NCBI GenBank assembly: GCA_009700485.1
Contig: WLLZ01000073.1
Coordinates: 1 to 8,455 of the forward strand
Direction: 5' to 3'
Length of the DNA stretch: 8,455 nucleotides
Origin: Actinomycetota bacterium
GTDB taxonomy: Bacteria > Actinomycetota > Actinomycetes > S36-B12
Shown here: positions 1 through 5,803 of the stretch, piece by piece
Layout of the letters: every line of letters begins with the position of its first letter
Numbering within the stretch: position 1 is the first letter of the stretch
Translations under genes and position numbers: made by a program
Notes under the pieces: generated by a model
Told to the model about the DNA's origin: nothing
Databases searched by the model: none
The model's input: the letters and a program-made list of their open reading frames with translations, nothing else

Positions 1-1014
1 CCCTTCGGGTTCATACAGCTTGCGCAATGCATAAGGGAATACGACATCGAGGCGGGCATGCATCCGATCTGGAGATTGAGCATCGGTCACCACTAGTTCG
101 ACGAAGTGTTCACGCTCATCCTCATATTTGTCACTTAAAAGTTCTTCTATACCGCCTCGCAGGCGGCTCATTGGTCGAGGCTGAGGTATTTCCACCGGCT
201 CTACAACCGGCTCGCTCCCAGCCTCACCGATATCGACAATTAGCGCACACTTGATGTGCCGTGTCTCTGAAATTGAGTAACGCAGTAACGAGCCACTATA
301 AGAAATCATTGGGTCTGCTGAACTAACAAGCTGCTGTCGGTGCAGGTGGCCAAGTGCCACATACGTTAGGCCCCGGCCCGCGAAGCTGCTAGCAGGGACA
401 ACCTGAACTCCCCCAACAGTTAAATCGCGCTCACTTTCAGACGTTTCACTAGCTACACCGCTGGACGCAACGAATGCGTGGCCGATTGCCACTGCCCTAG
501 ACGTGCCACGATCAGCGATATCAGCAGCAATGCGATCAAGGGCCGCACTCATTACCGCCTCATGGCTGCGCTCAAGCTTTTCCTCTGGCTGACCAAAAAC
601 CTCGCGGGCCACATCGGGCTCCAGAAAAGGCAGTGGGTAAAGCAATACTGCCCCGAACTCATCTTCCAGTTCGATTGCTGATCCAACTTCACTTAATGAG
701 CCGACCACGTGCACACCTGGCTGTAACACGCCGGAGTAGATTGCCAATCGATCACCGCTGTCGTGATTTCCGGCGGTTACCACCGTTACAATTCCGGCGG
801 CGGCGAGGCTCTCGATGATCCCATTAAAAAGCCGCAGCGACTCAACCGGTGGGATTGCGCGGTCAAAAACGTCGCCGGCAACGATCACGGCATCAACCGA
901 GCGGCTAATAGCCAGATCGACAAGGAATTTGAGTGCCTGCTCCTGCGCCTCCTGCAACCCATAGCCATGCAGGGTGCGCCCAAGGTGCCAATCCGAGGTG
1001 TGCAGCAGTCGCAT
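1..1014 (-). CDS. sbcD: SbcD-like exonuclease subunit (metallophosphoesterase), C-terminus cut off
   Basis: Nuclease subunit of the cytoplasmic SbcCD (Mre11-Rad50-like) complex, which in characterised bacteria opens hairpins and trims DNA ends with Mn2+. My translation from the ATG at 1014 runs open for 338 codons to the window edge. It begins MRLLHTSDWHLGRTLHG, nearly the family consensus. The metallophosphoesterase motifs appear in order: D8-x-H10, GDVFDR (47-52), GNHD (82-85), GH (178-179) and GHLH (222-225). E. coli SbcD is about 400 residues, so roughly the last 60 are probably missing. SbcC, the ATPase partner, usually lies directly downstream and would be beyond base 1; this is expected, not seen. 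The start is 20 bp past the L,D-transpeptidase stop. No Shine-Dalgarno is visible, but TAGCGT lies 6 nt before the ATG, suggesting a leaderless mRNA. Family assignment is firm. Confidence 0.93.
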   Translation of the reverse strand, partial: MRLLHTSDWHLGRTLHGYGLQEAQEQALKFLVDLAISRSVDAVIVAGDVFDRAIPPVESLRLFNGIIESLAAAGIVTVVTAGNHDSGDRLAIYSGVLQPGVHVVGSLSEVGSAIELEDEFGAVLLYPLPFLEPDVAREVFGQPEEKLERSHEAVMSAALDRIAADIADRGTSRAVAIGHAFVASSGVASETSESERDLTVGGVQVVPASSFAGRGLTYVALGHLHRQQLVSSADPMISYSGSLLRYSISETRHIKCALIVDIGEAGSEPVVEPVEIPQPRPMSRLRGGIEELLSDKYEDEREHFVELVVTDAQSPDRMHARLDVVFPYALRKLYEPEG

Positions 1015-1020
1015 AGTGCG

Positions 1021-1026
1021 ACGCTA
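1021..1026 (-). promoter_or_regulatory. -10-like element of sbcD, leaderless
   Basis: On the minus strand TAGCGT is followed by exactly 6 nt and then the sbcD ATG, so transcription would begin at or next to the start codon. A -35-like TCGGCA (4 of 6 to TTGACA) lies 17 bp further upstream, inside the end of the L,D-transpeptidase gene. The same geometry recurs at four other starts in this window. No transcript data; inferred from sequence only. Confidence 0.4.
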
Positions 1027-1034
1027 CCGGGTGT

Positions 1035-2396
1035 CTAGACCCCTGCCGATTCGACCGGGGTAGTAGTGCCAGAACCAGTTGCCGCCGATGTATCCGGGAC
1101 GGCGCTATGAAGTGCGGATTTTTTCAACCAGCTAGCCCACGGGATATTCCAGAGCCCCCCGGGCCCATTCCATGGCTCCACGGTTTGGCCTCTGGTATTC
1201 GAGTAAACAACTACATCGCCGGGGACGGTGTTGTCGTAGATCCATTTTGCATCGGACTCGAACATATTCGTGCACCCATGTGAGCCATTCCAGCTACCAA
1301 TCCTTGAGTAAGCCCAAGGTGCCGCGTGGATGAATTCGCCGGTGGGGGTAAGCCGAGTGTTCCATGGGATATCCGGCAGGAGGTATTGATCGTCGGGGTC
1401 AGTGATACCTAGCGCCGCGCTCGTGTACGTGTGAAGTGGTTCCTTGTCGACGCTGATCACTTTGACGCCATTGGAGGTTTCCCAATCTGCGGCCCCCAAT
1501 GAGACCGGGAAAATCTTTCGCTTTACGCCATCTATGAAGACACTCATTCGGTCGGTCTTGCCATCGACCTTGATGACGACACTGTTCCCCGTCAAGAATG
1601 TATAAGTTCGGGCCAGCGCGGTGGAGCCAACTACATATGTACGCCCACTCTTACCAAGAACAGCGTTATCAAGTGTCGAGGTGATTTTGATGGTCGAGTT
1701 TCCGGGCCACCAAGTGCGTGGCCTAAATACCGCACTGCGGTTGTCCAGCCAGCCCCATGCTCCCGGTACCCCACGTACGATGCCATCTTGATTGGTGGCG
1801 GTCACCGCGAGATTTCTTTCGACGGCAGCCTTGTTGGAGATATCGCGACTAAATCGAAATTTTGGTAAAGCGCCAACCCCAAGCCGGACGGTTGGGCTAG
1901 TTACCCCGAGATTGTTGCTTGCCGAATTGAATTTTGCGCTAACTCGCACGCGCGGCTTAGGGAGGACTTTAGGTTTATCAGCCGATTCGGTAACAGCCGC
2001 GGCGGGGATCCCGACCCCGGTATTGCTTATCTCGCCGGCACCTGTTGCATTGACCGCACGCAGTATCACCGAGTAGGTCTGGCCACTCGTCAAACTGCCC
2101 AGTGGGCATATTCCCGCGGTACCAGCGCAGGTGAACCAGATGGCGCCGCCGTCAATTGAAACCTGATAGGCCGTAATTGGGGAACCGCCAGCTGCTAGCG
2201 GCGCGGTGTAGACAACCTGCAGTTCGGTGGCCGCGGGGCCGGCATTAACCGCGGTGATGATTGGGGCTGATGGGTACGGCTCGACCGCCAGGGCGGGAGT
2301 TGCACCAATAACAGCAATGGCACCGGCCGCCAGCACACCGGCAGCCAACTTGGTGGCTATGGTCAAGGCGAGGCGACGTGGGGGAAGCACTCGCAC
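1035..2396 (-). CDS. Secreted L,D-transpeptidase with FN3, Ig-like and YkuD domains
   Basis: Predicted extracytoplasmic enzyme that makes 3-3 peptidoglycan cross-links (or attaches proteins) through a cysteine acyl-enzyme. The 453-residue frame has a basic N-terminus, a hydrophobic stretch (about 14-32) and a likely signal peptidase I site after ALA (35-37). There is no lipobox cysteine, unlike lipoprotein Ldts. Residues about 40-131 look like a fibronectin type III domain, with C90 and C97 able to form a disulfide. Residues about 150-270 resemble the Ig-like domain of mycobacterial Ldts. The YkuD domain (about 272-400) has H357, then S372-H373-G374-C375-T376-N377, with C375 the predicted nucleophile. 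The WNIPW motif (416-420) matches the C-terminal extension of LdtMt2-type enzymes. A Ser/Thr/Pro-rich tail ends the protein. GTG 2396 is the outermost start, since an in-frame TAG lies two codons upstream. GTG 2390 fits the leaderless spacing better. Confidence 0.9.
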   Translation of the reverse strand: MRVLPPRRLALTIATKLAAGVLAAGAIAVIGATPALAVEPYPSAPIITAVNAGPAATELQVVYTAPLAAGGSPITAYQVSIDGGAIWFTCAGTAGICPLGSLTSGQTYSVILRAVNATGAGEISNTGVGIPAAAVTESADKPKVLPKPRVRVSAKFNSASNNLGVTSPTVRLGVGALPKFRFSRDISNKAAVERNLAVTATNQDGIVRGVPGAWGWLDNRSAVFRPRTWWPGNSTIKITSTLDNAVLGKSGRTYVVGSTALARTYTFLTGNSVVIKVDGKTDRMSVFIDGVKRKIFPVSLGAADWETSNGVKVISVDKEPLHTYTSAALGITDPDDQYLLPDIPWNTRLTPTGEFIHAAPWAYSRIGSWNGSHGCTNMFESDAKWIYDNTVPGDVVVYSNTRGQTVEPWNGPGGLWNIPWASWLKKSALHSAVPDTSAATGSGTTTPVESAGV

Positions 2397-2402
2397 ACTC
2401 TA
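2397..2402 (-). promoter_or_regulatory. -10-like element of the L,D-transpeptidase gene, leaderless
   Basis: TAGAGT on the minus strand directly abuts the GTG at 2396 and lies 6 nt before the in-frame GTG at 2390. The second distance matches the spacing at four other starts in the window, so it favours 2390 as the translated start. No Shine-Dalgarno is at a useful distance from either GTG. The -35 region is weak (TTTGCG, 17 bp upstream). Confidence 0.33.
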
Positions 2403-2432
2403 AAACACTTTTCCCGAGGCGCAAACCACCGG

Positions 2433-3884
2433 CTACCCCGAAATGATGACCAACCGATCCTCGGTCATTTCGCGAACTGAGTATGCCGGACCTTCTCGGG
2501 TGTTACCCGAATCTCGGAGCCCGCCATAGGGCATCTGATCGGCTCGCCAGGTTGGCACCTCATTGATCAGCACGCCGCCAAAGTCTAAAGTTCGGGCGGC
2601 CTGCATGCCCTTAGCAATATCTGAGGTGAAAACCGCCGCTTGCAAGCCATATCTGGTGTCATTGGCGATCCGAAGGGCCTCGTCATAGGACTCATAGGTC
2701 TGGACCGCTACGACCGGGCCGAACACCTCTAGGGCGCAAATATTCATTTCAGGCTTGGCGTTGACGATCACGGTTGGACGTAACACGCCGTTGGCATCTA
2801 ACTCTCCGCCACAAGCCACCTTTCCGCCGGCCGACACAGCCTCTGCTATCCAGCTAACGACTCGATCACGCTCAGCCCGCGAGATCAGGGCCGAAACATC
2901 AGTAGCCTCATCCATTGGGTCACCCACAACCAACTCATTTACTTTCTCAACGAGCTTGGCCACAAAATCTTCAGCGATACTTTGATGCACCAAAACCCGC
3001 TGCGTGGAAATACATGATTGGCCGGCATGGGCGAATCCGGCCAACTTGATCTTGGTCGCCGCGGTGACCCAATCACCATCGGCCTCGATAATCACCGGAG
3101 CGTTATTGCCAAGTTCGAGTCCGACGCGCTTACGCGGTGCCCGCGCCCGAATCCCCCAGCCCACATCCGGCGAGCCGGTGAAACTGATCAAGGCTACGTC
3201 TGGGTGATCAACAAGGGCGTTGCCTACCGTGCCACCACTGCCGGTGACGATCTGAAGGTAACCATCAGGTAAACCGGCGTCAGCGAGTAAGCGGGCGAGC
3301 AGGATCGAGGAGAAAGGGGTCTGTGAAGCCGGCTTCAAAACCACCGCGCAGCCCGCAGCAATTGCCGGGCCAACTTTGTGCACCACGAGGTTCAGCGGGA
3401 AGTTGAACGGCGAAATCGCCCCAACGACACCCACGGGAACCCTAAGTGTGAATCCAATTTTGCCGCCCCCGACAGCTGCCGCCTCTAGTGGCACGGTGTC
3501 TCCGGTTAGCGTGCGCGCCACCGCGGTGGAGAACTGGAATGTCGCAATTGCGCGATCAGCCTCACCACGCGCCGTCTTGATCGGCTTTGCGGATTCGCGG
3601 GCAATAGCAATCGCGAAGTCATCTCTGCGCTCCGCCATCAAGAGTGCGGCTTTATCCAATATTTCGGCGCGCTGCCATTGGGCCAACGGGCGCTCCCGCA
3701 TTGCCTTACGCGCATATGCAACGCCGGCGTCAACATCGGCGGCGGTCAATGCTGGTACCTGGCCCAGCAAGGCGCCATCAAATGGTGAATGCACCTCGAT
3801 GACGGCGGACCCCGCGGTCAGTTCACCACATAAGGGGACGGGGGTGACTTCGGTAACTTGGATGCCTGGGATGAGTTGTTCCAT
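2433..3884 (-). CDS. NAD(P)-dependent aldehyde dehydrogenase, substrate unknown
   Basis: Cytoplasmic ALDH-superfamily enzyme oxidising an aldehyde to its acid with NAD(P)+. At 483 residues it is a normal full-length member. Visible key residues: N161 in SPFNFP (oxyanion hole), K184 in VVLKPAS (cofactor), FTGS (235-238, end of the Rossmann motif), general base E257 in LELGNNAP, nucleophile C291 in AGQSCIS, and E386-x-F388-G-P (ribose contact). The GQSCISTQR segment resembles lactaldehyde/phosphonoacetaldehyde (ALDH21-like) dehydrogenases rather than GabD, which carries a second cysteine there. S187 stands where NAD-preferring ALDH2 has a glutamate, so NADP+ use is possible. Substrate cannot be read from sequence. 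Succinic semialdehyde is worth testing because kgd is nearby, but the link is weak. The ATG at 3884 has no Shine-Dalgarno and is preceded by TAGATT plus 6 nt. It is transcribed divergently from the ABC exporter. Confidence 0.9.
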   Translation of the reverse strand: MEQLIPGIQVTEVTPVPLCGELTAGSAVIEVHSPFDGALLGQVPALTAADVDAGVAYARKAMRERPLAQWQRAEILDKAALLMAERRDDFAIAIARESAKPIKTARGEADRAIATFQFSTAVARTLTGDTVPLEAAAVGGGKIGFTLRVPVGVVGAISPFNFPLNLVVHKVGPAIAAGCAVVLKPASQTPFSSILLARLLADAGLPDGYLQIVTGSGGTVGNALVDHPDVALISFTGSPDVGWGIRARAPRKRVGLELGNNAPVIIEADGDWVTAATKIKLAGFAHAGQSCISTQRVLVHQSIAEDFVAKLVEKVNELVVGDPMDEATDVSALISRAERDRVVSWIAEAVSAGGKVACGGELDANGVLRPTVIVNAKPEMNICALEVFGPVVAVQTYESYDEALRIANDTRYGLQAAVFTSDIAKGMQAARTLDFGGVLINEVPTWRADQMPYGGLRDSGNTREGPAYSVREMTEDRLVIISG

Positions 3885-3890
3885 GGGCAG

Positions 3891-3896
3891 AATCTA
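3891..3896 (-). promoter_or_regulatory. -10-like element of the aldehyde dehydrogenase gene, leaderless
   Basis: TAGATT on the minus strand, 6 nt (CTGCCC) before the ATG at 3884. A -35-like GTGACA (5 of 6 to TTGACA) is the complement of 3916-3921, with a rather long 19-bp spacer, and falls inside the first codons of the divergent ABC ATPase gene. The hexamer sits within an imperfect inverted repeat (GGGC at 3885-3888, GCCC at 3897-3900), a possible operator. Confidence 0.45.
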
Positions 3897-3902
3897 GCCC
3901 GA

Positions 3903-3908
3903 TACACT
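3903..3908 (+). promoter_or_regulatory. -10-like element of the ABC exporter operon, leaderless
   Basis: TACACT is followed by 6 nt (TTTGGT) and then the ATG at 3915, with no Shine-Dalgarno. The -35 region would fall at about 3880, overlapping the start codon of the divergent aldehyde dehydrogenase, and has only a poor match there. TTGTTC at 3876-3881 would need a 21-bp spacer. This -10 is only 6 bp from the oppositely directed -10 at 3891-3896. Confidence 0.42.
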
Positions 3909-3914
3909 TTTGGT

Positions 3915-4847
3915 ATGTCACCTCAGGGGCAACTTCTCACCGTAACGAGCCTCACCAAGGCATTCGGCAAGGTGCAGGCAATTTCAGATTTGTCATTCCA
4001 GGTGCAACCAGGACGAGTTACCGGGTTTCTCGGACCCAACGGTTCGGGCAAGACAACGACCTTGCGCTGCCTACTCGGCCTAGTGCAACCGACGAGTGGG
4101 TCCGCCCGAGTGGGCGAACATGACTACCGAGAGCTTTCGCACCCGGCCACGGTTGTTGGAGCGGCTCTGGAGGCCAGCGGGTTTCATCCCGGCCGAACCG
4201 CGCGCGGCCATCTTCAGGTGATCACCGATGCCGCAGCGCTACCCGCGGCCCGCGCCGATGAAGTGCTGGCGCTGGTGGGCCTGACCGAGGCTGCAGGCCG
4301 CAAAGTGGGTGGGTTCTCCCTTGGCATGCGTCAGCGGCTGGCCCTGGCTGCAGCTTTGGTCGGTGACCCGGGCGTACTTATTTTGGATGAGCCGGCCAAC
4401 GGGCTTGACCCCGAAGGCATCGCCTGGCTTCGCAGCTTCCTGCGGGCACGGGCCCAAGAAGGCCGCACGGTACTGGTTTCCAGCCATGTGCTTTCTGAGG
4501 TGCAACAAACCGTCGACGACGTAGTCATCATCAGTAAAGGTAGGTTGGTTCAGACCGGAACACTTGACGAACTGACCGGCACCGGAATCTCAAAGGTTCG
4601 GGTGCGAACACCTAATGCTGAAGTATTGCGGTTGGCGTTAACGGCAGTTACCAATGACGGAGTCGAAACCCGAGTTGAAATCGTAAGTGACAACGAAATT
4701 TTGGTCGTCGGCATTGAAACGGCTCAGATCGGCCACATTGCCCTCCGCGAACAGGTGGAACTCCATGAGCTGACACCGGTTGGCAATGACCTCGAGGCGC
4801 TTTTCCTGGAACTTACCGCCGGTGGCAACCCAGGCGGTGCCGCATGA
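3915..4847 (+). CDS. ABC-2-type transporter ATP-binding protein
   Basis: Nucleotide-binding subunit of an ABC exporter, acting as a dimer on the cytoplasmic face of the permease encoded next. In the 310 residues from ATG 3915: Walker A GPNGSGKT (40-47), E86 near the usual Q-loop position, a degenerate signature SLGMRQR (135-141) instead of LSGGQ, Walker B VLILDEP (154-160) and the H-loop H191 in SSHVLSE. About 90 residues beyond the ATPase core form a C-terminal domain seen in BcrA/CcmA-like drug and lantibiotic exporters. Substrate unknown. An upstream ATG at 3858 is in frame, but it would overlap the divergent ALDH start and add residues with no family similarity. ATG 3915 lies 6 nt after TACACT and directly precedes conserved sequence. 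The stop overlaps the permease start (ATGA). Confidence 0.92.
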   Translation: MSPQGQLLTVTSLTKAFGKVQAISDLSFQVQPGRVTGFLGPNGSGKTTTLRCLLGLVQPTSGSARVGEHDYRELSHPATVVGAALEASGFHPGRTARGHLQVITDAAALPAARADEVLALVGLTEAAGRKVGGFSLGMRQRLALAAALVGDPGVLILDEPANGLDPEGIAWLRSFLRARAQEGRTVLVSSHVLSEVQQTVDDVVIISKGRLVQTGTLDELTGTGISKVRVRTPNAEVLRLALTAVTNDGVETRVEIVSDNEILVVGIETAQIGHIALREQVELHELTPVGNDLEALFLELTAGGNPGGAA

Positions 4848-5617
4848 TGGCCTTGGTGCGTTCTGAGTTCCGCAAAGTCACCACCACGAAGGTGCTGCTT
4901 TGGCTAACTATCGCCACGGTGACTTTCAGTGCCTTAAATGTCGTGCTACTAGTCTTCTTGACCCCGCGCGCGATGGATGTCAGCACCGACGTGAACTTCT
5001 TACTTGATCCGGCCTATGTGACAAACATTCTTGGAGCCGCCGGTTCCTCCTCGATCTTCATCTTGATTCTTGGCATCATCGGGATGACGGGTGAATACCG
5101 TCATATGACGATCACATCTACCTTCCTGGTAACGCCGAAACGCCCGAGGGTGCTGATCGCAAAAGGCATGGCCTACGCACTTCTGGGCGCCACCCTCGGG
5201 CTCATTGCCTTCGCGTCAAGTTTCGTGGTTACCTTGATCGCACTCTCACGCGAGGCGCACGCGCCGGTCGATGCCACCATCGCAATTCAAATTTTGGTTG
5301 GAGTTGTCCTGGCGTTTGCGATCTACGCATTCGTGGGGGTTTCGGTTGGCGCCCTTATCCGCATTCAGGTCGCCGCAGTGGTCGGCGCACTGGTGTGGGT
5401 ACTGATTGTCGAAGCTCTTATTACCGTGTTCGTTGACTGGATTGGTAAATGGCTACCCGGGGGGGCACTTGATGCGGTGCTCCAGACTACAAATGTCACC
5501 GGCCGTGGCGGCGAGGATATTTTGCCCACCGCGGCTGGGGTGATCGTGCTCATCGGTTACGCCGTACTCTTCGGCACTTTGGCTTCGCTCACCACGCTGC
5601 GCCGCGACATCACCTGA
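4844..5617 (+). CDS. ABC-2-type transporter permease
   Basis: Membrane subunit of the exporter, partner of the preceding ATPase. The 257-residue protein has about six hydrophobic segments: roughly 18-39, 59-81, 106-134, 145-172, 175-199 and 230-250. The N-terminal ALVRSEFRK is a cytoplasmic amphipathic lead-in common in the family. After the second segment, GMTGEYRHMTIT with TPKRPRVLIAKG (about 80-108) matches the conserved loop of BcrB/NatB-like ABC-2 permeases that contacts the ATPase. The start overlaps the ATPase stop by 4 bp (ATGA) without a strong ribosome site, so translational coupling is likely. No substrate can be deduced: antimicrobial peptide, drug or lipid export are all possible. 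No clear hairpin terminator follows before kgd. Confidence 0.88.
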   Translation: MMALVRSEFRKVTTTKVLLWLTIATVTFSALNVVLLVFLTPRAMDVSTDVNFLLDPAYVTNILGAAGSSSIFILILGIIGMTGEYRHMTITSTFLVTPKRPRVLIAKGMAYALLGATLGLIAFASSFVVTLIALSREAHAPVDATIAIQILVGVVLAFAIYAFVGVSVGALIRIQVAAVVGALVWVLIVEALITVFVDWIGKWLPGGALDAVLQTTNVTGRGGEDILPTAAGVIVLIGYAVLFGTLASLTTLRRDIT

Positions 5618-5674
5618 TCTGTTGGTACGTGGTTGATCCGGCCTGACCCCGCCTCCTACCTCTTGCACTAAAGT

Positions 5675-5680
5675 TATGGT
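5675..5680 (+). promoter_or_regulatory. -10-like element upstream of kgd
   Basis: TATGGT lies in the 124-bp gap between the permease and kgd, with 6 nt to the ATG at 5687, again a leaderless geometry. Relative to kgd it would give a leader of about 55 nt carrying the kgd Shine-Dalgarno. No convincing -35 is found 16-18 bp upstream. The rest of the gap (5618-5674) shows no hairpin terminator or RNA structure that I can support. Confidence 0.35.
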
Positions 5681-5686
5681 GTCGAA

Positions 5687-5803
5687 ATGCAAACTGTCGG
5701 AGCCACGCACTTGCGAGCCGGCATCCACCCGAAAGGACACCGTGGTCAACGACGACGGACGCGCCAACACCGAGCGCCGTCTAGCCAGCTTTGGTCCAAA
5801 TGA
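5687..5803 (+). CDS. Possible leaderless 38-codon upstream ORF overlapping the kgd start
   Basis: The ATG lies 6 nt after TATGGT, so it could be at or near the 5' end of the kgd mRNA. The frame ([18 protein letters not shown]..., very Arg-rich) runs 38 codons to TGA at 5801-5803, ending about 60 nt inside kgd in another frame. The peptide resembles nothing I know. Its Arg-richness partly reflects reading kgd codons out of frame. If translated, it would more likely regulate kgd initiation than make a functional protein. It may equally be chance. Confidence 0.25.
   Translation: MQTVGATHLRAGIHPKGHRGQRRRTRQHRAPSSQLWSK
5732..5737 (+). promoter_or_regulatory. Shine-Dalgarno of kgd
   Basis: AAAGGA ends 4 nt before the GTG at 5742. 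It is the only clear ribosome-binding site among the starts in this window. It decides the kgd start in favour of GTG 5742 over the in-frame ATG at 5676, which lies inside the -10-like hexamer. Confidence 0.6.

Noticed and set aside
478..1038. Plus-strand open frames of 61-91 codons across the sbcD region
   Set aside because: The minus strand encodes a continuous SbcD with all motifs, so these are antisense shadows that overlap one another.
3376..3897. 173-codon plus-strand open frame opposite the aldehyde dehydrogenase
   Set aside because: It is fully antisense to a well-conserved enzyme gene, has a low-complexity Ala/Ser-rich product and no ribosome site. It is a shadow of the opposite-strand codons.
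3858..3914. Upstream in-frame ATG as start of the ABC ATPase (19 extra residues)
   Set aside because: It lies inside the divergent ALDH gene and upstream of the likely -10, and the added residues look unlike the family. ATG 3915 fits better.
5618..5674. Terminator or riboswitch between the permease and kgd
   Set aside because: I found no GC-rich stem followed by a T-run and no known aptamer pattern, so transcription could read through from the exporter genes.
5676..5741. In-frame ATG at 5676 as start of kgd (22 extra residues)
   Set aside because: The ATG overlaps the -10-like hexamer, has no ribosome site and adds residues I do not recognise from Kgd. GTG 5742 has a clear Shine-Dalgarno.
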